DNA of 64,000 bases from Lutraria lutraria (Eukaryota > Mollusca > Bivalvia > Venerida > Mactridae). Positions within the stretch are counted from its first letter, which is position 1. Each line of letters starts with the position of its first letter. The notes under the pieces are model-generated. The model had not been told where the DNA came from. It saw nothing but the letters and a program-made list of their open reading frames with translations, and ran no database searches. The stretch is taken from the NCBI GenBank assembly GCA_964023205.1, contig OZ026850.1:9249270-9313269 (forward strand), written 5' to 3'. Position numbers and translations under genes: made by a program. Shown here piece after piece: positions 1 to 10,393 of this stretch.

Positions 1-780
1 TCTTAAAGCGCTTATATAAATGATTGTGCACGTTGGCAGGTCTAGCTTCTTTCGATTATAGACCTGGTCACGTGCATAAAACAGACCCGCGCACGAAATT
101 CTATTGATAATACAGGTCTTTCTAAAGGATATGGACCTATCGCAAACACAGAAGTAGGTGTGTAAAATTGGACATTAAACCGGACAGCTCTCCACAAGTT
201 TTTTTAAATATCTAGAACAATTTCGGTTTCTTTACGTACTAGGGTTATAATTATACTTTCGCACTTTAACTTCCGCATTTGTAAAGGATGTGGCTTCATA
301 TGCTCTGCAATCAGAAATTTGACATGAGTACATGCTTACAGGTCTCAATTTAAAAAGCCAAGACGTGTGTGTAATTTTATTTAGCTCGTGCCAACGAGGT
401 ACGACCATTCAATTTTTTTATAACTATTACGTCATACCATTTCAGTATCAAGTGATATATGCATCGACTGTGTCATTATTCGTCAGTGTGCTGTTGAAAC
501 ATGAATAGTAAAGAGTACTAAAGACCTATATCGGTTGTCTCATACTGTGCAGTAGAGTTTACAACTCGACCGTGACGAACTATTATCGTGTTTGAAACAT
601 CAATTCAAGCATTCGTAGGAGTGTTTTTGTCTCAATATTGCTATTTAGGTAGCACGTGTAAAAATTGATTTTGATCAAATTATTACTAGATAAGAATAAA
701 ACTTATGTATTTGCTTTATTGATAATATTCTGCTCGCAGATATTTTGCGCCATAGCTCGTATTTTGCGACACTCAAAAAG
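1..780. other. AT-rich stretch, no gene seen
   Basis: No frame reads like protein and no splice-bounded exon or repeat is evident. A 73-codon frame beginning at 665 only becomes coding-like after about 786, where the next feature starts. Confidence 0.5.
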
Positions 781-785
781 GAGGT

Positions 786-1815
786 GCAAATGTCGCAAAA
801 TAACTCGGTTTCGGCCGATACTTGATGTTTCTGGTGGTAAAACTGCATCTAAGTCGCATGGAAACAACATCACCCACCTCAGCTAATGCTAAAAATGACA
901 ACGAGGGTCCAAAAAACTAAAAAATGCGAGAGATTTTACGCGTTTTCAATTGGAATGTAAAGCACACAATGAAAGGCTTAACAACCAGAAAGTAACGTCT
1001 AGAGGACATCTGCTTGTCCTGGAACGAGGAAAATGACGAAAATGAGTATCACGACTTTTAGACCATTTTGACAATATTGAACCTCATTTAGAGTCTCAAA
1101 ATCGAACTGAAATCAAGTCCATTTTCCGTCAGTTGTTGGATAAATTCCAACAAAATGAACAGGTTGACCCATCCAAATTTGGCTATATCAAGGATTAGCT
1201 AAGGGATTTGGCGTCTTTTAAAGCCACAAACAGACAGAAGACACTAGATTGAGTGTCATTCAGGGTGTGTAATTGAAAGCATCATCAAACATTGTAAAAC
1301 TACGCTCGTAATTGAAAAACCTTGTACTGAAGATTCAGAACATGTAGAACTAGGAACTATCGCAATTGCTTTACTTGGACATGTCAATAAATGTTAACAT
1401 CGAAACGAAAGGATTTACACAAATCCGATTTGGACTACTAGTATATGTACCATTATCTGGCAACCGCTTCTCTTCCTTTCACTGACTTGCTGTATTGTAA
1501 TGACACAGATGTAAACAACAATGTTAGAGAAATAAATAACATGAACCGTATTGGAAAGGCAGTTGATCGTGGTAGAGGTCCAATGAGAGATCAAGGACGA
1601 GGCCGCATAATGTGCGAGGTCGTGGTTTCAAGGGAAGGGGTAGAGGTTTCTACCCAGCCCGTCCAGAAACGTCGGCAAAAGTCTCGAAACCAGTCGAGAA
1701 AAAGTTCACTAGATCAGGTGAACACAATGTCTTGTTCATTTATTGCGTGCAGGTTAAAGGGGCATACCCTGGAACTGAAGCGTCTCAAATAGCAATCAAA
1801 TTGGTATCATTTTAA
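786..1815 (+). pseudogene. decayed retroelement gag-like reading frame
   Basis: Coding-like segments follow one another in different frames, separated by stops and small indels. The most protein-like pieces are around 1080-1190 (hydrophilic, helix-like), 1270-1395 (containing ELGTIAIALLGHV), 1420-1600 (containing ASLPFTDLL and MNRIGKAV) and 1612-1700 (basic RGRGFKGRGRGF motif). A helical N-terminal part followed by a Gly/Arg-rich nucleic-acid-binding stretch suggests the gag-like first ORF of a DIRS-type or related retroelement. That family assignment comes from motif style alone and is uncertain. At least five frame changes or stops make it a dead copy. No reverse transcriptase or recombinase domain was recognised next to it. 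Confidence 0.4.
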
Positions 1816-1861
1816 TGCCTAAATCAATTAATGATTAAGCCCTGTAAAATATTTACAAAAC

Positions 1862-2014
1862 ATGCCGCTAGTTTACTCAAAATACACATTTCAAGATTTA
1901 CCAAACCTGCCGATTTCGGCCTCAGAAATTATTCGTCATTTTCACAACTCGACCCTTTCTGTATCTGTCAAAACCGAAAATATCGCGGAAAAGAAATGTC
2001 AACAAACTGAAATG
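1862..2014 (+). CDS. possible first coding exon, product unknown
   Basis: An ATG opens 51 codons that run into a good donor (ATG followed by GTAAGT at 2015). The peptide has no recognised motif; it begins MPLVYSKYTFQDLPNLP and ends in a Lys/Gln-rich stretch. No partner exon or promoter could be identified, and a dispersed repeat begins 100 bp downstream, so this could be a chance frame or part of a mobile element. Confidence 0.2.
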
Positions 2015-2116
2015 GTAAGTATTTCTCATGTTATGTTCACTTGAAAGGCAGCGCACATGCTCAGTTAAACTCTCAGACGTATCGGAAATATCGTTATCGT
2101 CAATAAAAGTCTGTAA

Positions 2117-2283
2117 GCCTTTTATTCAAACCGACATACAAATACCGACGCGCGCGTTATAGGGTCATTTTTGAGCGGAATTCTTCTTTGACTTTTCGGT
2201 AATAATTGGTTTTACAAATGACAAACGCATTTTTGGTGTACGAAAAAAAAAGACACAGCAGTTCCTGGGCATGCCCCTTTAAA
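2117..2283 (+). repeat. dispersed repeat family 1, copy A
   Basis: About 165 bp starting GCCTTTTATTCAAACCGACA and ending near GTTCCTGGGCATGCCC. It matches 22503-22669 in the same orientation with few differences. Both copies contain the unusual GC-rich island CGCGCGCGTTATAGGGTCA. No coding capacity is visible, so it is probably a short non-autonomous element. Confidence 0.75.
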
Positions 2284-2945
2284 AGATTATGTTGAAAATT
2301 GGAGAAAAATTACAAAACTATTTTGGACATGAAAGTGGCAGGCTGGTCAACTAGCGAGACTTTGCTAAATATCCTGGGACGAAAAAGAAATACAGGGTAC
2401 CTAAATATGCAACACAAATTTATTTCTTGCCCTAAATTGATTATATTCGGTCAGGTCAAAATCTCAGGTCATGTCCACAAAATCCGGTGAATGAAATTAC
2501 GCAAACTGTGAAATTTCGCTGTAGGCAGGGTTAGTATGCAAAAGCAAAATGTTTTACATCATGTAGCAGATGTCAGTGGTTCGAGCTCATTCAATAGCAC
2601 ATTTTTAAATATCATATACATTTTCTTATACATGTAATATTTTTTAAAGGATTTTGACAGTATATCTATTCAATCCTCCATTATGGAGAGTATACATTTT
2701 TGTAATATGTTTTTTTGTTGAAATATGTCTGTTCTTTTTACATTACATGTATGCATGTACTGTTGAATAATACATTTTGGTAGTTCATAAGAGAATCAAG
2801 AACTGCTTTTGATCTCTAGTATATGTTTCTCAGGCAATTAATTTCAAAAATCAGGTTTATATTATAAATATGCATTTATTTACATACATTTTAAATACAC
2901 TATCACATACATAATAATACTGCAATATCTATGTACAAACATAAT
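2284..2945. other. no gene or repeat recognised
   Basis: AT-rich sequence with short homopolymer runs. A 63-codon frame at 2299-2490 has no supporting motif or splice context. Confidence 0.4.
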
Positions 2946-3081
2946 TTATTCCATCTCGGAAGTTGTATATGTACTACTGTGAACCATGTCTGTGTCTGTA
3001 TTTGCCTCTGATGCAGTGTCTGTGGCTAAGTTGCCAGATAACGAATCATTTCCTTGACGTTTAACAACAATATATCATATT
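2946..3081 (-). pseudogene. transposase C-terminal tail fragment (possible)
   Basis: On the - strand a frame ends in a Ser/Thr/Asp-rich tail (RQGNDSLSGNL, then ASEANTDTDM) and a TAA at 2946-2948. Acidic, serine-rich tails after a Trp/His/Cys-containing block (here near 3110-3150) occur at the C-terminus of some IS630/Tc1-like transposases. A better-supported transposase fragment lies upstream on the same strand at 3740-4063. The link between the two pieces is inferred. Confidence 0.3.
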
Positions 3082-3739
3082 TTGTCCACTGCAACTTCAG
3101 GGTTACAGTACTTGTGCTCTTAATCTGTCACATATCTGCAGCATGCTGCCAAATAGTCATTGGTGATGGACAGTAAGCCTTCTGACACCAATATTTCGTG
3201 TTATTACGACCAACATAAACTACAATTGACAAATATATAAGGTTTTTAATGTTTGAACAAATACGTACATATAAGCTATGGTTGGTCATACAAAGGAAGT
3301 TAACATGTAACATATAAAACGATATAAACTTGTTGTATGAAAACAAAATAATATTCAGTCTGCTCCATGTTTAAAATTAAATGGTTATTAAGGAATGTGT
3401 ACCTTGAAGTCACTGTAGCTGGCAGTAAATGTACTGGTTCATGTCCATGTTGTTCTTATATTTGATCAACTAACTAGACTGGTTCAGGACAATGTTGACG
3501 GCATAATTGTTAGAGCTGAAGTGTAAGCTCATCATGATTTAATTAATATCATGCTTTGTAATCCACCCCTGAATGTCAGTTTTCCATTCTTTAAAAACCC
3601 AACCCTGCCCCGGGAATCAACCCATCCTTACTTCTTGCACGTTGTTACTATCAGCCTGTCGCATGATAAGACTTAGTGATGATAGTCCTACATAATTATA
3701 AACATGTAAATGCATTTCATTTCCAATACAATTCAGTTA

Positions 3740-4063
3740 TCAATGCATAGTAGCTAGATTAATATATATTATATTAGTTTGCTTGTGTACATGTACACTG
3801 TTGTAGTTTAAAAGATACCTATTGAAAATGACACGTTCATTCCTATGTTCTCTCCCTGTCAGCATTTTGTGACAAATGGTTGGTGTGAAACATATGTCTC
3901 GCCAGCGTAGATAATATCCTTCTTGTTTCTGTTTTATTATTTTCCGGATGTGATTGACTCTAGCAATAACTACATGTTGCTTTTCCATCAAAATTCTTCC
4001 ACCGATCCTACAAAAATTGTATCCAACATCTGTCCGAAAGGCTACTACAACTACAGTTTCCAA
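3740..4063 (-). pseudogene. Tc1/IS630-like DDE transposase fragment
   Basis: The reading frame contains VGYNFCRIGGRILMEKQHVV, then ARVNHIRKIIKQKQEGYY. This pattern resembles the block just before the second catalytic Asp in DDE_3-type (IS630/Tc1-like) transposases, where the sequence continues as Y-L-D-E-T. The DNA following it (around 3885-3905) reads like DETYVHTNH only after a change of frame, so the copy is broken at the catalytic motif. The remaining frame down to 3740 is not transposase-like. No terminal inverted repeats were located. The decayed tail at 2946-3081 may belong to the same insertion. Confidence 0.5.
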
Positions 4064-4310
4064 TAGTAGCTTTCAACACAGCTATTAATACATAGTACTA
4101 ATTTATTATCAGATACCAGCACATAAGACTGCATTTGGTAAATGAAATAGTAGCATGAATAAATCAAATTGAATAAAGGAAAATCAAAGATGAAATAGTG
4201 TAAATATTAACAGACATTAGGTGTGATAATAAGCACGAAACAACACCTAGACAATACATATATAATAATACATTCCATTATGAATAGTATAGATTTTCTT
4301 ACCTTGAATG

Positions 4311-4445
4311 TTACTTAACGTTGGCAGAATCTTTCTGTGGCTGTACATTGTATGGATAGTCTCCTTGTTTGAAATCACCAAGGTTTAGTTTCCTTGTCGC
4401 TTGAACCTCGGTACTTCTTGATTCAGATTGCTCCGAGGTCTCCAT
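4311..4445 (-). CDS. short open frame, 44 codons, unknown
   Basis: Starting from ATG on the - strand, this short frame is rich in Ser, Thr, Glu and Gln (METSEQSESRSTEV at its start) and stops at TAA (4311-4313). A donor-like CAAG/GTAAGA lies 13 bp beyond the stop. Its composition is more protein-like than surrounding chance frames. It could be a 5' piece of the nearby transposon or an uncharacterised small gene; nothing fixes a function. Confidence 0.2.
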   Translation of the reverse strand: METSEQSESRSTEVQATRKLNLGDFKQGDYPYNVQPQKDSANVK

Positions 4446-6155
4446 ACTGTCGTGTTACAAATACCAGCGATGACTGAGCACTGTTCTTTTCGGGGTTTAT
4501 GTAGATGAGTCTGTAATTCCATTCATAAACCTGAAGCTTCACTAATTGGGACTCAGAGGACAGCGTTATACATAGTTTGCTCTTTAGAATATCACAATAG
4601 TAGTCGTGTTACATATATTGCCGAGTCGTCCGAGTATACAATTACATTGCTGACATAAAAATGAACCATATAATAAGTATTTACCGTGGCCCGGCGACAA
4701 ACACCAAAAGCTCAGACTCGTATGATATAATTCAACCCATTGTTAAATTCATGTACCTGTTCAACATTTCCTCGTGCTGTACGTGTGTGTTAGCCGTGTG
4801 ATTTTATCGGGAGAATTTTAATCAGTTTTTCTGACAATCATTGTCTGATAATGTCGAGGCTAAGTTTTGAAAGCCCACGTTCTATCCTTGACTGACGCCT
4901 CTTGTTCGACGACAATGAAAGCCTTGTCGATAGGCCGAGTTCATGAAGAACGCATGTAACAGCAGCTCGACAAGACAATTACATATATCACATATGTTAC
5001 ATAATATTATACATTGTATAATTCCTCTGACCTGTCTATTGTCTTAAGGATTTTAAGCATAATGCGACCATTCAATTCTGTCTTTATAACCGTCAATTAT
5101 TTAAAATCATTCGTTTGTGTCTTAATTTTGAATCACTGTTAAAATATTGTTTAGTAGTTTGAATGAGGGGTTTCTTTTTCTCCACAGTTTCATATCATAC
5201 TTTTCTATCCAAATTTCAGGGTCTCCTGTCGTGGCGTAACATAAGCTTAAGTTCCTAAGCTTCGTTTTATCCTCATAATTATAAAAGCAATGCATTAATT
5301 TTAAAATGTGATTTTGCTTTGTTACGTTCAAGAACAGATGAAATCACTTTCATATAAAATGTACTTCTGTAGTTTAAAGCGTATTTCAGAAAACAGAATA
5401 TTACGTTAATGACTTCTCGATTTAAGAAGACTCACAAGGAAGAGTAACAGTTGTAAGAGTTTTTCATGTTTCCTGACTCTAGTTACAACTCCTATTTTCA
5501 GTTTCTGTTTTATTTCATTAACTGTAAGTTTAGTTCTGGGTTTTCGTTTGGGTTTATTATATTATCTAAGTATTGTTCGTGAACATGCCTGTCGTCAAAA
5601 GTATTTTTTTTTGTCAGGGCGTTTTTTCTTAATATACACTTTACACTAGTCAGTTTTATGTGCAACATTTTCTTTCTTTCACAACCACTAGTCTGTAAAA
5701 ATTCCATTCTCTGTCTAAAAAGGAGTTCATCGTAAATTTGATTAGGTTTGTTTGAATCATTTTGGTGAATAGGTTTGATTCGGTCGTTAAGTTTTTCCAC
5801 GCATTGTCCACTGAATGTAATAAGCTATGTTTCTCAATTATATGTGGGATGTGAAACAGTGAACAGTGCGTATACGCGGTTACCCTGCTGTAACATAAAC
5901 GCTTCTTTTTGATAATCCAACAAATGTATTCATCAATTGTTTTGGAAATTCATTCTTCGTGCTATGTTTGTGAACTACAGAGAAATAGCGCGCTAAAGAA
6001 AGTTTTGCTCTGAATAATAAACAGCAATTTGTCTGGTAAATCTATCATTAATTTGTGGTGATCATCATTGCCAGTCAATGACGCCCATTTCAGATCAGAC
6101 GATTTTTTGCGACACATTGCTAAAGTAACCCAACATTCACGTTTCTCTTTACCAG
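4446..6155. other. no gene supported
   Basis: Two - strand frames (5122-5331, 5510-5800) are open but lack recognisable motifs, splice sites or shared phase. Nothing else was seen. Confidence 0.4.
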
Positions 6156-6446
6156 TTAGTGCCCACGAAAAGGCTTTTCGCCAAGCACTTCTCGTTTGCT
6201 ACCCGCTTGCTTACAATCATCAATTAAATTTGAAAGTAGAACATCACATATTCGTAACAAGACATGGAGTTCATCTGGAGAAATGTCTTCGGAATCTACG
6301 AGATTCAATGGTCTTGTGTTTACAGCCAAAATTGTTGTTTTCAAAATTGCTAATGTTGAAAGAAGCAGAACGTTTTGTAGTACCTTGTGCTTAGGAATCC
6401 ATATCTCAGTCAGTATGGACTCGTTTGGGGGCTCTCTAACAAAACA
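6156..6446 (-). pseudogene. open - strand coding-like segment, unknown family
   Basis: The - strand is open for 96 codons from a TGA at 6447-6449 to a stop at 6156. The peptide is well mixed and helix-like (REPPNESILTEIWIPKHKV early, ISPDELHVLLRICDVLLSN later) and reads like real protein. There is no ATG at the open end and no clear acceptor. After the stop, coding-like sequence seems to continue in another frame (around 6070-6150), which suggests a decayed gene or mobile-element ORF. I do not recognise the family. Confidence 0.3.
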
Positions 6447-6449
6447 TCA

Positions 6450-7571
6450 CGGACATGACAAAGTCATTTAATCAGCATGTATTGAAATACTCCTTATTTT
6501 AATACGATTTCGGAGAAGAGCGCTTCTAATGCAATACTCAAGTCGTCGTATGCTACTGAACATTTTACTACGGCCAGAGCTTCTATAAACATGTGTCATC
6601 ATTTGGAAAACTCATGGACAATGTAAAACAATTCAAGACCCTGCTTACGACTGAACCATCGCCTGACACTTTGATTTTTTATACATATTCATGTGTTATT
6701 TCTTTCTGCCCAAATGCACTCATTTCTCTCAGAATTAACAGTAACAAAGGCACCATAGATCTGACCGGGACATGAGATTTAGAAGGAATGTCTGAATAAT
6801 TGTCGTAGGTCTGCTGTGTGCGAGGAAATGCTACTCATTTGTATCTGTCATGTAAAGGGTTCAATTAAAAGAACGTGCTTCAGGTCTTTATTAAATGACA
6901 CGAAGATTAAATTTGAATATGTAACAAATACACAATAAACAAAAACAGACATTATCGAAAACTATGATATAAATGTAAGAAAATGAATAATACTAATAAT
7001 ATTAAAAACAAAATAACTATACATGTTAAGGGTGCAAATGAAAGAACGTGAGCAATGCGTACAACGAACTGACCGTCGAGATGGTCTGTCTCTGCGCGCA
7101 TCAGCGACAAAAACTACCGGTGAAGAACGTTAGGCCAAATATTAGTAGTAATTAAAAGTGATTAATGACTGATGTTAAAAAACACATACATTGAAAATCA
7201 TACTATAAACACAAATAGAGACATTCACAATCCATTACGTGGAAGAGTACAAAACATACATACAAAGACGTGGACAACTCTGTACCTCTTTTCTTTGTCA
7301 ACATTATCTTAACTAAATATTTCTGTTAAACTGCAACGTAGGTTCTAACAGTAGGTAGTTCATAATCAAACACAGTATTGATAAAACTACTGTAATAGTC
7401 GTGATATTGTGTATGACCAATATCAAAGATGGTTCACAGGTACGACTATGTACAAGTTCAATTCTGAGTTATGTGTGGTATGTATATTATAATTGTTGTT
7501 GTAGGTGATCGTATAGTGGATTTGGTGAGAACTCAATTTAGGTGTAAAAACACAATATACTAAACATTGTT
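6450..7571. other. no gene or repeat recognised
   Basis: AT-rich sequence with short chance frames only. Confidence 0.4.
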
Positions 7572-7728
7572 TAGTTTAACAAGTGAGCGTTTATTGCATA
7601 CACTACGTTTTAGTTTAACAAGTGAGCGTTTATTGCATACACTACGTTTTAGTTTAACAAGTGAGCGTTTATTGCATACACTACGTTTTAGTTTAACAAG
7701 TGAGCGTTTATTGCATACACTACATTTT
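7572..7728 (-). repeat. 39-bp minisatellite, four copies, in frame
   Basis: Four nearly identical 39-bp units begin TAGTTTAACAAGTGAGCGTT at 7572, 7611, 7650 and 7689. Because 39 is a multiple of three, the - strand frame 7560-7799 stays open across the array and would encode four 13-residue repeats (RSVCNKRSLVKLK) after a unique N-terminal part starting MSSEFVRSLAASYEQ. Each unit would carry one Cys and four to five basic residues. Nothing shows that it is transcribed. Confidence 0.8.
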
Positions 7729-8180
7729 AAATAGTTTAAATTACTTCGCGTAGACTGTTCGTAACTGGCTGCTAGAGAACGAACAAATTCGGATGACATC
7801 CATACGTCGTTCGCGTTCTAGATAACGTTACTAAATCGGGCAACTAAATAATTGGGCACGTTTACACGTTCGTTAGACCCGACGACGTTGGAATGCAGTT
7901 TATTGTCGGATGAGTCACGATTAGATAGACTGTTGCTTATGTAATCGGAAACGTGTGTATGTGTAATTCATGTGCCTTATTCAAAGTGAAAAATGCGAAA
8001 TCCCTATTTTGTTGCTTTGCTGGAATGTTGCATTTAGGAAGTTGAGCGTTTTCCTGTTGAGGTAACCTGGGTTCCAAATGAGTCTGAAGAGATGCTGACA
8101 CCAAGGTATATTACTCAACGCATTATAAATGCTGTTTAACCAAAAAAGTTATATATATTTGCAATTTGAGTCATCCTGCT

Positions 8181-8202
8181 AACTGTTGACCGGTCAACAG
8201 TT
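8181..8202. repeat. perfect 22-bp palindrome
   Basis: The half AACTGTTGACC is followed directly by its exact reverse complement, with no spacer. A further half-like GACTGTTGACAG lies just downstream (8205-8216). Confidence 0.85.
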
Positions 8203-8374
8203 TTGACTGTTGACAGCCTCGATATCGGGTGTTTCTGTAATACTCAGTACATTATGTCAAGGCGGAACTTACCGATGGTAGTTGTGGTTATAGTACGATA
8301 GTGTCTTGTAGGCACTGCAAGCGTTTATATGATTCTGATTTCTTCAAGCGTTTACATGATTCTGATAAAACAAA

Positions 8375-9640
8375 TTAAACAAACGACAATAAAGTGATTT
8401 CGTAGAAAATGTCAAATCCAAATCGTTTCCAAGGAAGAATTGAATAAACATAAATATTAATACAATGCATTGGGTAATTGGGATTGAATTCCATATCCCA
8501 TTTACAGTGTTCCCACAGTTGTAACCTGTTTAAGTTCTCCTGAAGAACATGTTGTTGTGAGCTGTTGTTGACTGTGATATATACCATGCGCAATGTCATC
8601 AGCGAATAATCTGACCTCCGAAACTACATTTTCATGCAGGTCATTTATACAGAGCAAGAAAAGAATCCCTGTGGTCACCTAATGTAAAAGGTACCTGCTC
8701 CGACTTATCACCATTGACTAAGAGAGACTGACGGCGTCCCATTGTAATGTGCTATCTTAATGTCATGTTGAAATAATTGATAAAGTAATTTCAGGTGACT
8801 GACATCAAATGCTTTTGAGAAGTCCAGGAGTATTACTTAGTAAATATGTTGGATCACTTTGGATTAAATTTCTAGACAGATCCTTAAAAATGCCATAAGG
8901 CCGGTTCGATTGGTCAAAAGAAGAGCTGCCAGAAAAGGCAGAGCTCTTTCAGACTGTTCGATTGGTCGTCTTCTAATTTATGCTCTTCTATCTATCCCGC
9001 CCGATGGTTAGAAGAGGCGGTGACAGAGATATTAGTCACATGACCAAACAACTTTGTTTACGTTGTCCGAGTGTGCATAAGTTTATCCACACAGTTTAAA
9101 GTATATTGGTTTGATATTCAGAATGCACACATTTCGGCTGCGATTGCGTTTGATTGTGTTTTTCTTCTAAGCTCTTCTATCCGGCGTATTTTCTTCTTAC
9201 GAGAGTCCAATCGAACCGGTCTATAATAATTGTGTTTCGCATCACCTTTTTGACCCGAAACCATGTTGAAGGTGAAATAAATCGTTGACCTTGAAATGTT
9301 TGGCGATATTTACTGCGACAATAAGTTCCATCACTTTTCAAAGAACACATGTCAAGAAAATGAGTCAGTAATTTGCTGGGTTGCTTTTGTCTCCTTTCTT
9401 AAATTTCTTTAATATTTTAAAAATATGTTGTTCGCCTTGGACCAGTCGGAGGGAATTGTTCCTGTTTTGTGTATGTAAGATTTCTGAAACAGTTTGGTGA
9501 CCATGGGGTAATTTGTACGCTAAGATTTTCAGGATTACTGACTTGATGTTGTCAGGACTGCAAACTTTACCAATCTGTTAAGTGGATAAAAGCTTTTGGA
9601 CACCACTTACACTGATGGAGATTTCAGGCATTTTGGTGTA
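8375..9640 (-). mobile_element. 5'-truncated non-LTR (LINE) reverse transcriptase, antisense, decayed
   Basis: Reading the - strand from 9640 to 8375 gives reverse transcriptase blocks in the expected order. KGDKSNPANY (9368-9397) matches the fingers motif before the usual RPISL. DFSKAFD (8804-8824) carries the first catalytic Asp. An INGDK-like hairpin region follows, then ILFLLCINDLHENV and LFADD (8595-8606), the FADD active site. The thumb follows with LQENLNRLQLWEHCKWDMEF. The order and wording fit the Jockey/I/Nimb group of LINEs. Several frameshifts and stops show it is dead. A 325-bp MITE (8898-9222) splits the sequence between the fingers region and DFSKAFD. The endonuclease domain was not seen. 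Confidence 0.8.
8898..9222. mobile_element. MITE nested in the LINE
   Basis: The ends are near-perfect inverted repeats: AGGCCGGTTCGATTGG at the left and the complement of AGACCGGTTCGATTGG at the right, one mismatch apart. The flanks read CATA and ATAA, consistent with a 2-3 bp AT-rich target duplication (TA or ATA). The interior has no reading frame but repeats GAAGAGC/GCTCTTC motifs. Removing it restores the reverse transcriptase order of the surrounding LINE. Confidence 0.8.
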
Positions 9641-9677
9641 TTGGGACTTGGAGGGATATTTGAAAAAGTTTTTTAAA

Positions 9678-9860
9678 ACTGGAAATATAAAGAGCGCGGG
9701 ACGTTATTTATGACATGTGCATAACATGACTGCGGGGAAAATACATCTGTTCTATAACTAGTATTTATTTTCATTGAAATTGGAAAAAATACGATAGTGG
9801 TTTTGGAAACATGTTTTCTTGCTATTAGTATGCACGGGAGGAAAACACACCGATTCCTCT
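9678..9860 (+). repeat. dispersed repeat family 2, copy A
   Basis: About 180 bp, including GGTTTTGGAAACATGTTTTC and GTATGCACGGGAGGAAAACA. It matches the reverse complement of 25075-25240 with scattered differences and small indels. Confidence 0.7.
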
Positions 9861-10393
9861 ATTGTAGGACAAACAGAAACTATTACGACCAATAAATTTA
9901 TATGCTTATGGGAGTTTAAACATATGAGAAAATAAAGGAGAATACATTACGATGTTACTTGTTGTTATTGTTGCACTGGAAAATTTGTTAACTTACCAAC
10001 AAACACAGATAGGGAAAAAAGGCACTGAGATGAATGGAACTATTATTAAAATATGTTCAAATTCTTACCAAAAATAACTTCGCGAAAAAGGCTGAAATTA
10101 GTGAAAAAATACGAGAAAAAAGCTTGTTAGTTTCTCAAATTTGGTATCAAACAGATCTGCTTTTAGAAAGAGTCCATGAAAAATCACTGAAAAAAGTTGA
10201 CATTTTCGTTCGGAACTGAGTGTACATTTATACATAACACGTTCACTTCCCTTAAATAAATCTAGTAATATGTAGTACATTGGATCTGTTACAGTAATAA
10301 TGTGATAGAAGTTATCATTGAATTGCTCGCTCAGTTAGATTTTACAGATGCCCATTAGCTTGATGATATTAAAGTCCACTTCTACCTGTAACG
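9861..10393. other. 3' flank of the sulfotransferase; no gene
   Basis: Probably 3' UTR and downstream flank of the - strand sulfotransferase. No canonical AATAAA was found on the - strand here. Two overlapping open frames near 10034-10280 on opposite strands have no support. Confidence 0.4.

Noticed and set aside
2575..2600. tRNA B box (GGTTCGAGCTC)
   Set aside because: No A box at the right distance and no cloverleaf could be drawn.
6068..6394. 108-codon + strand frame
   Set aside because: It is opposite the more protein-like - strand frame at 6156-6446 and has weaker composition.
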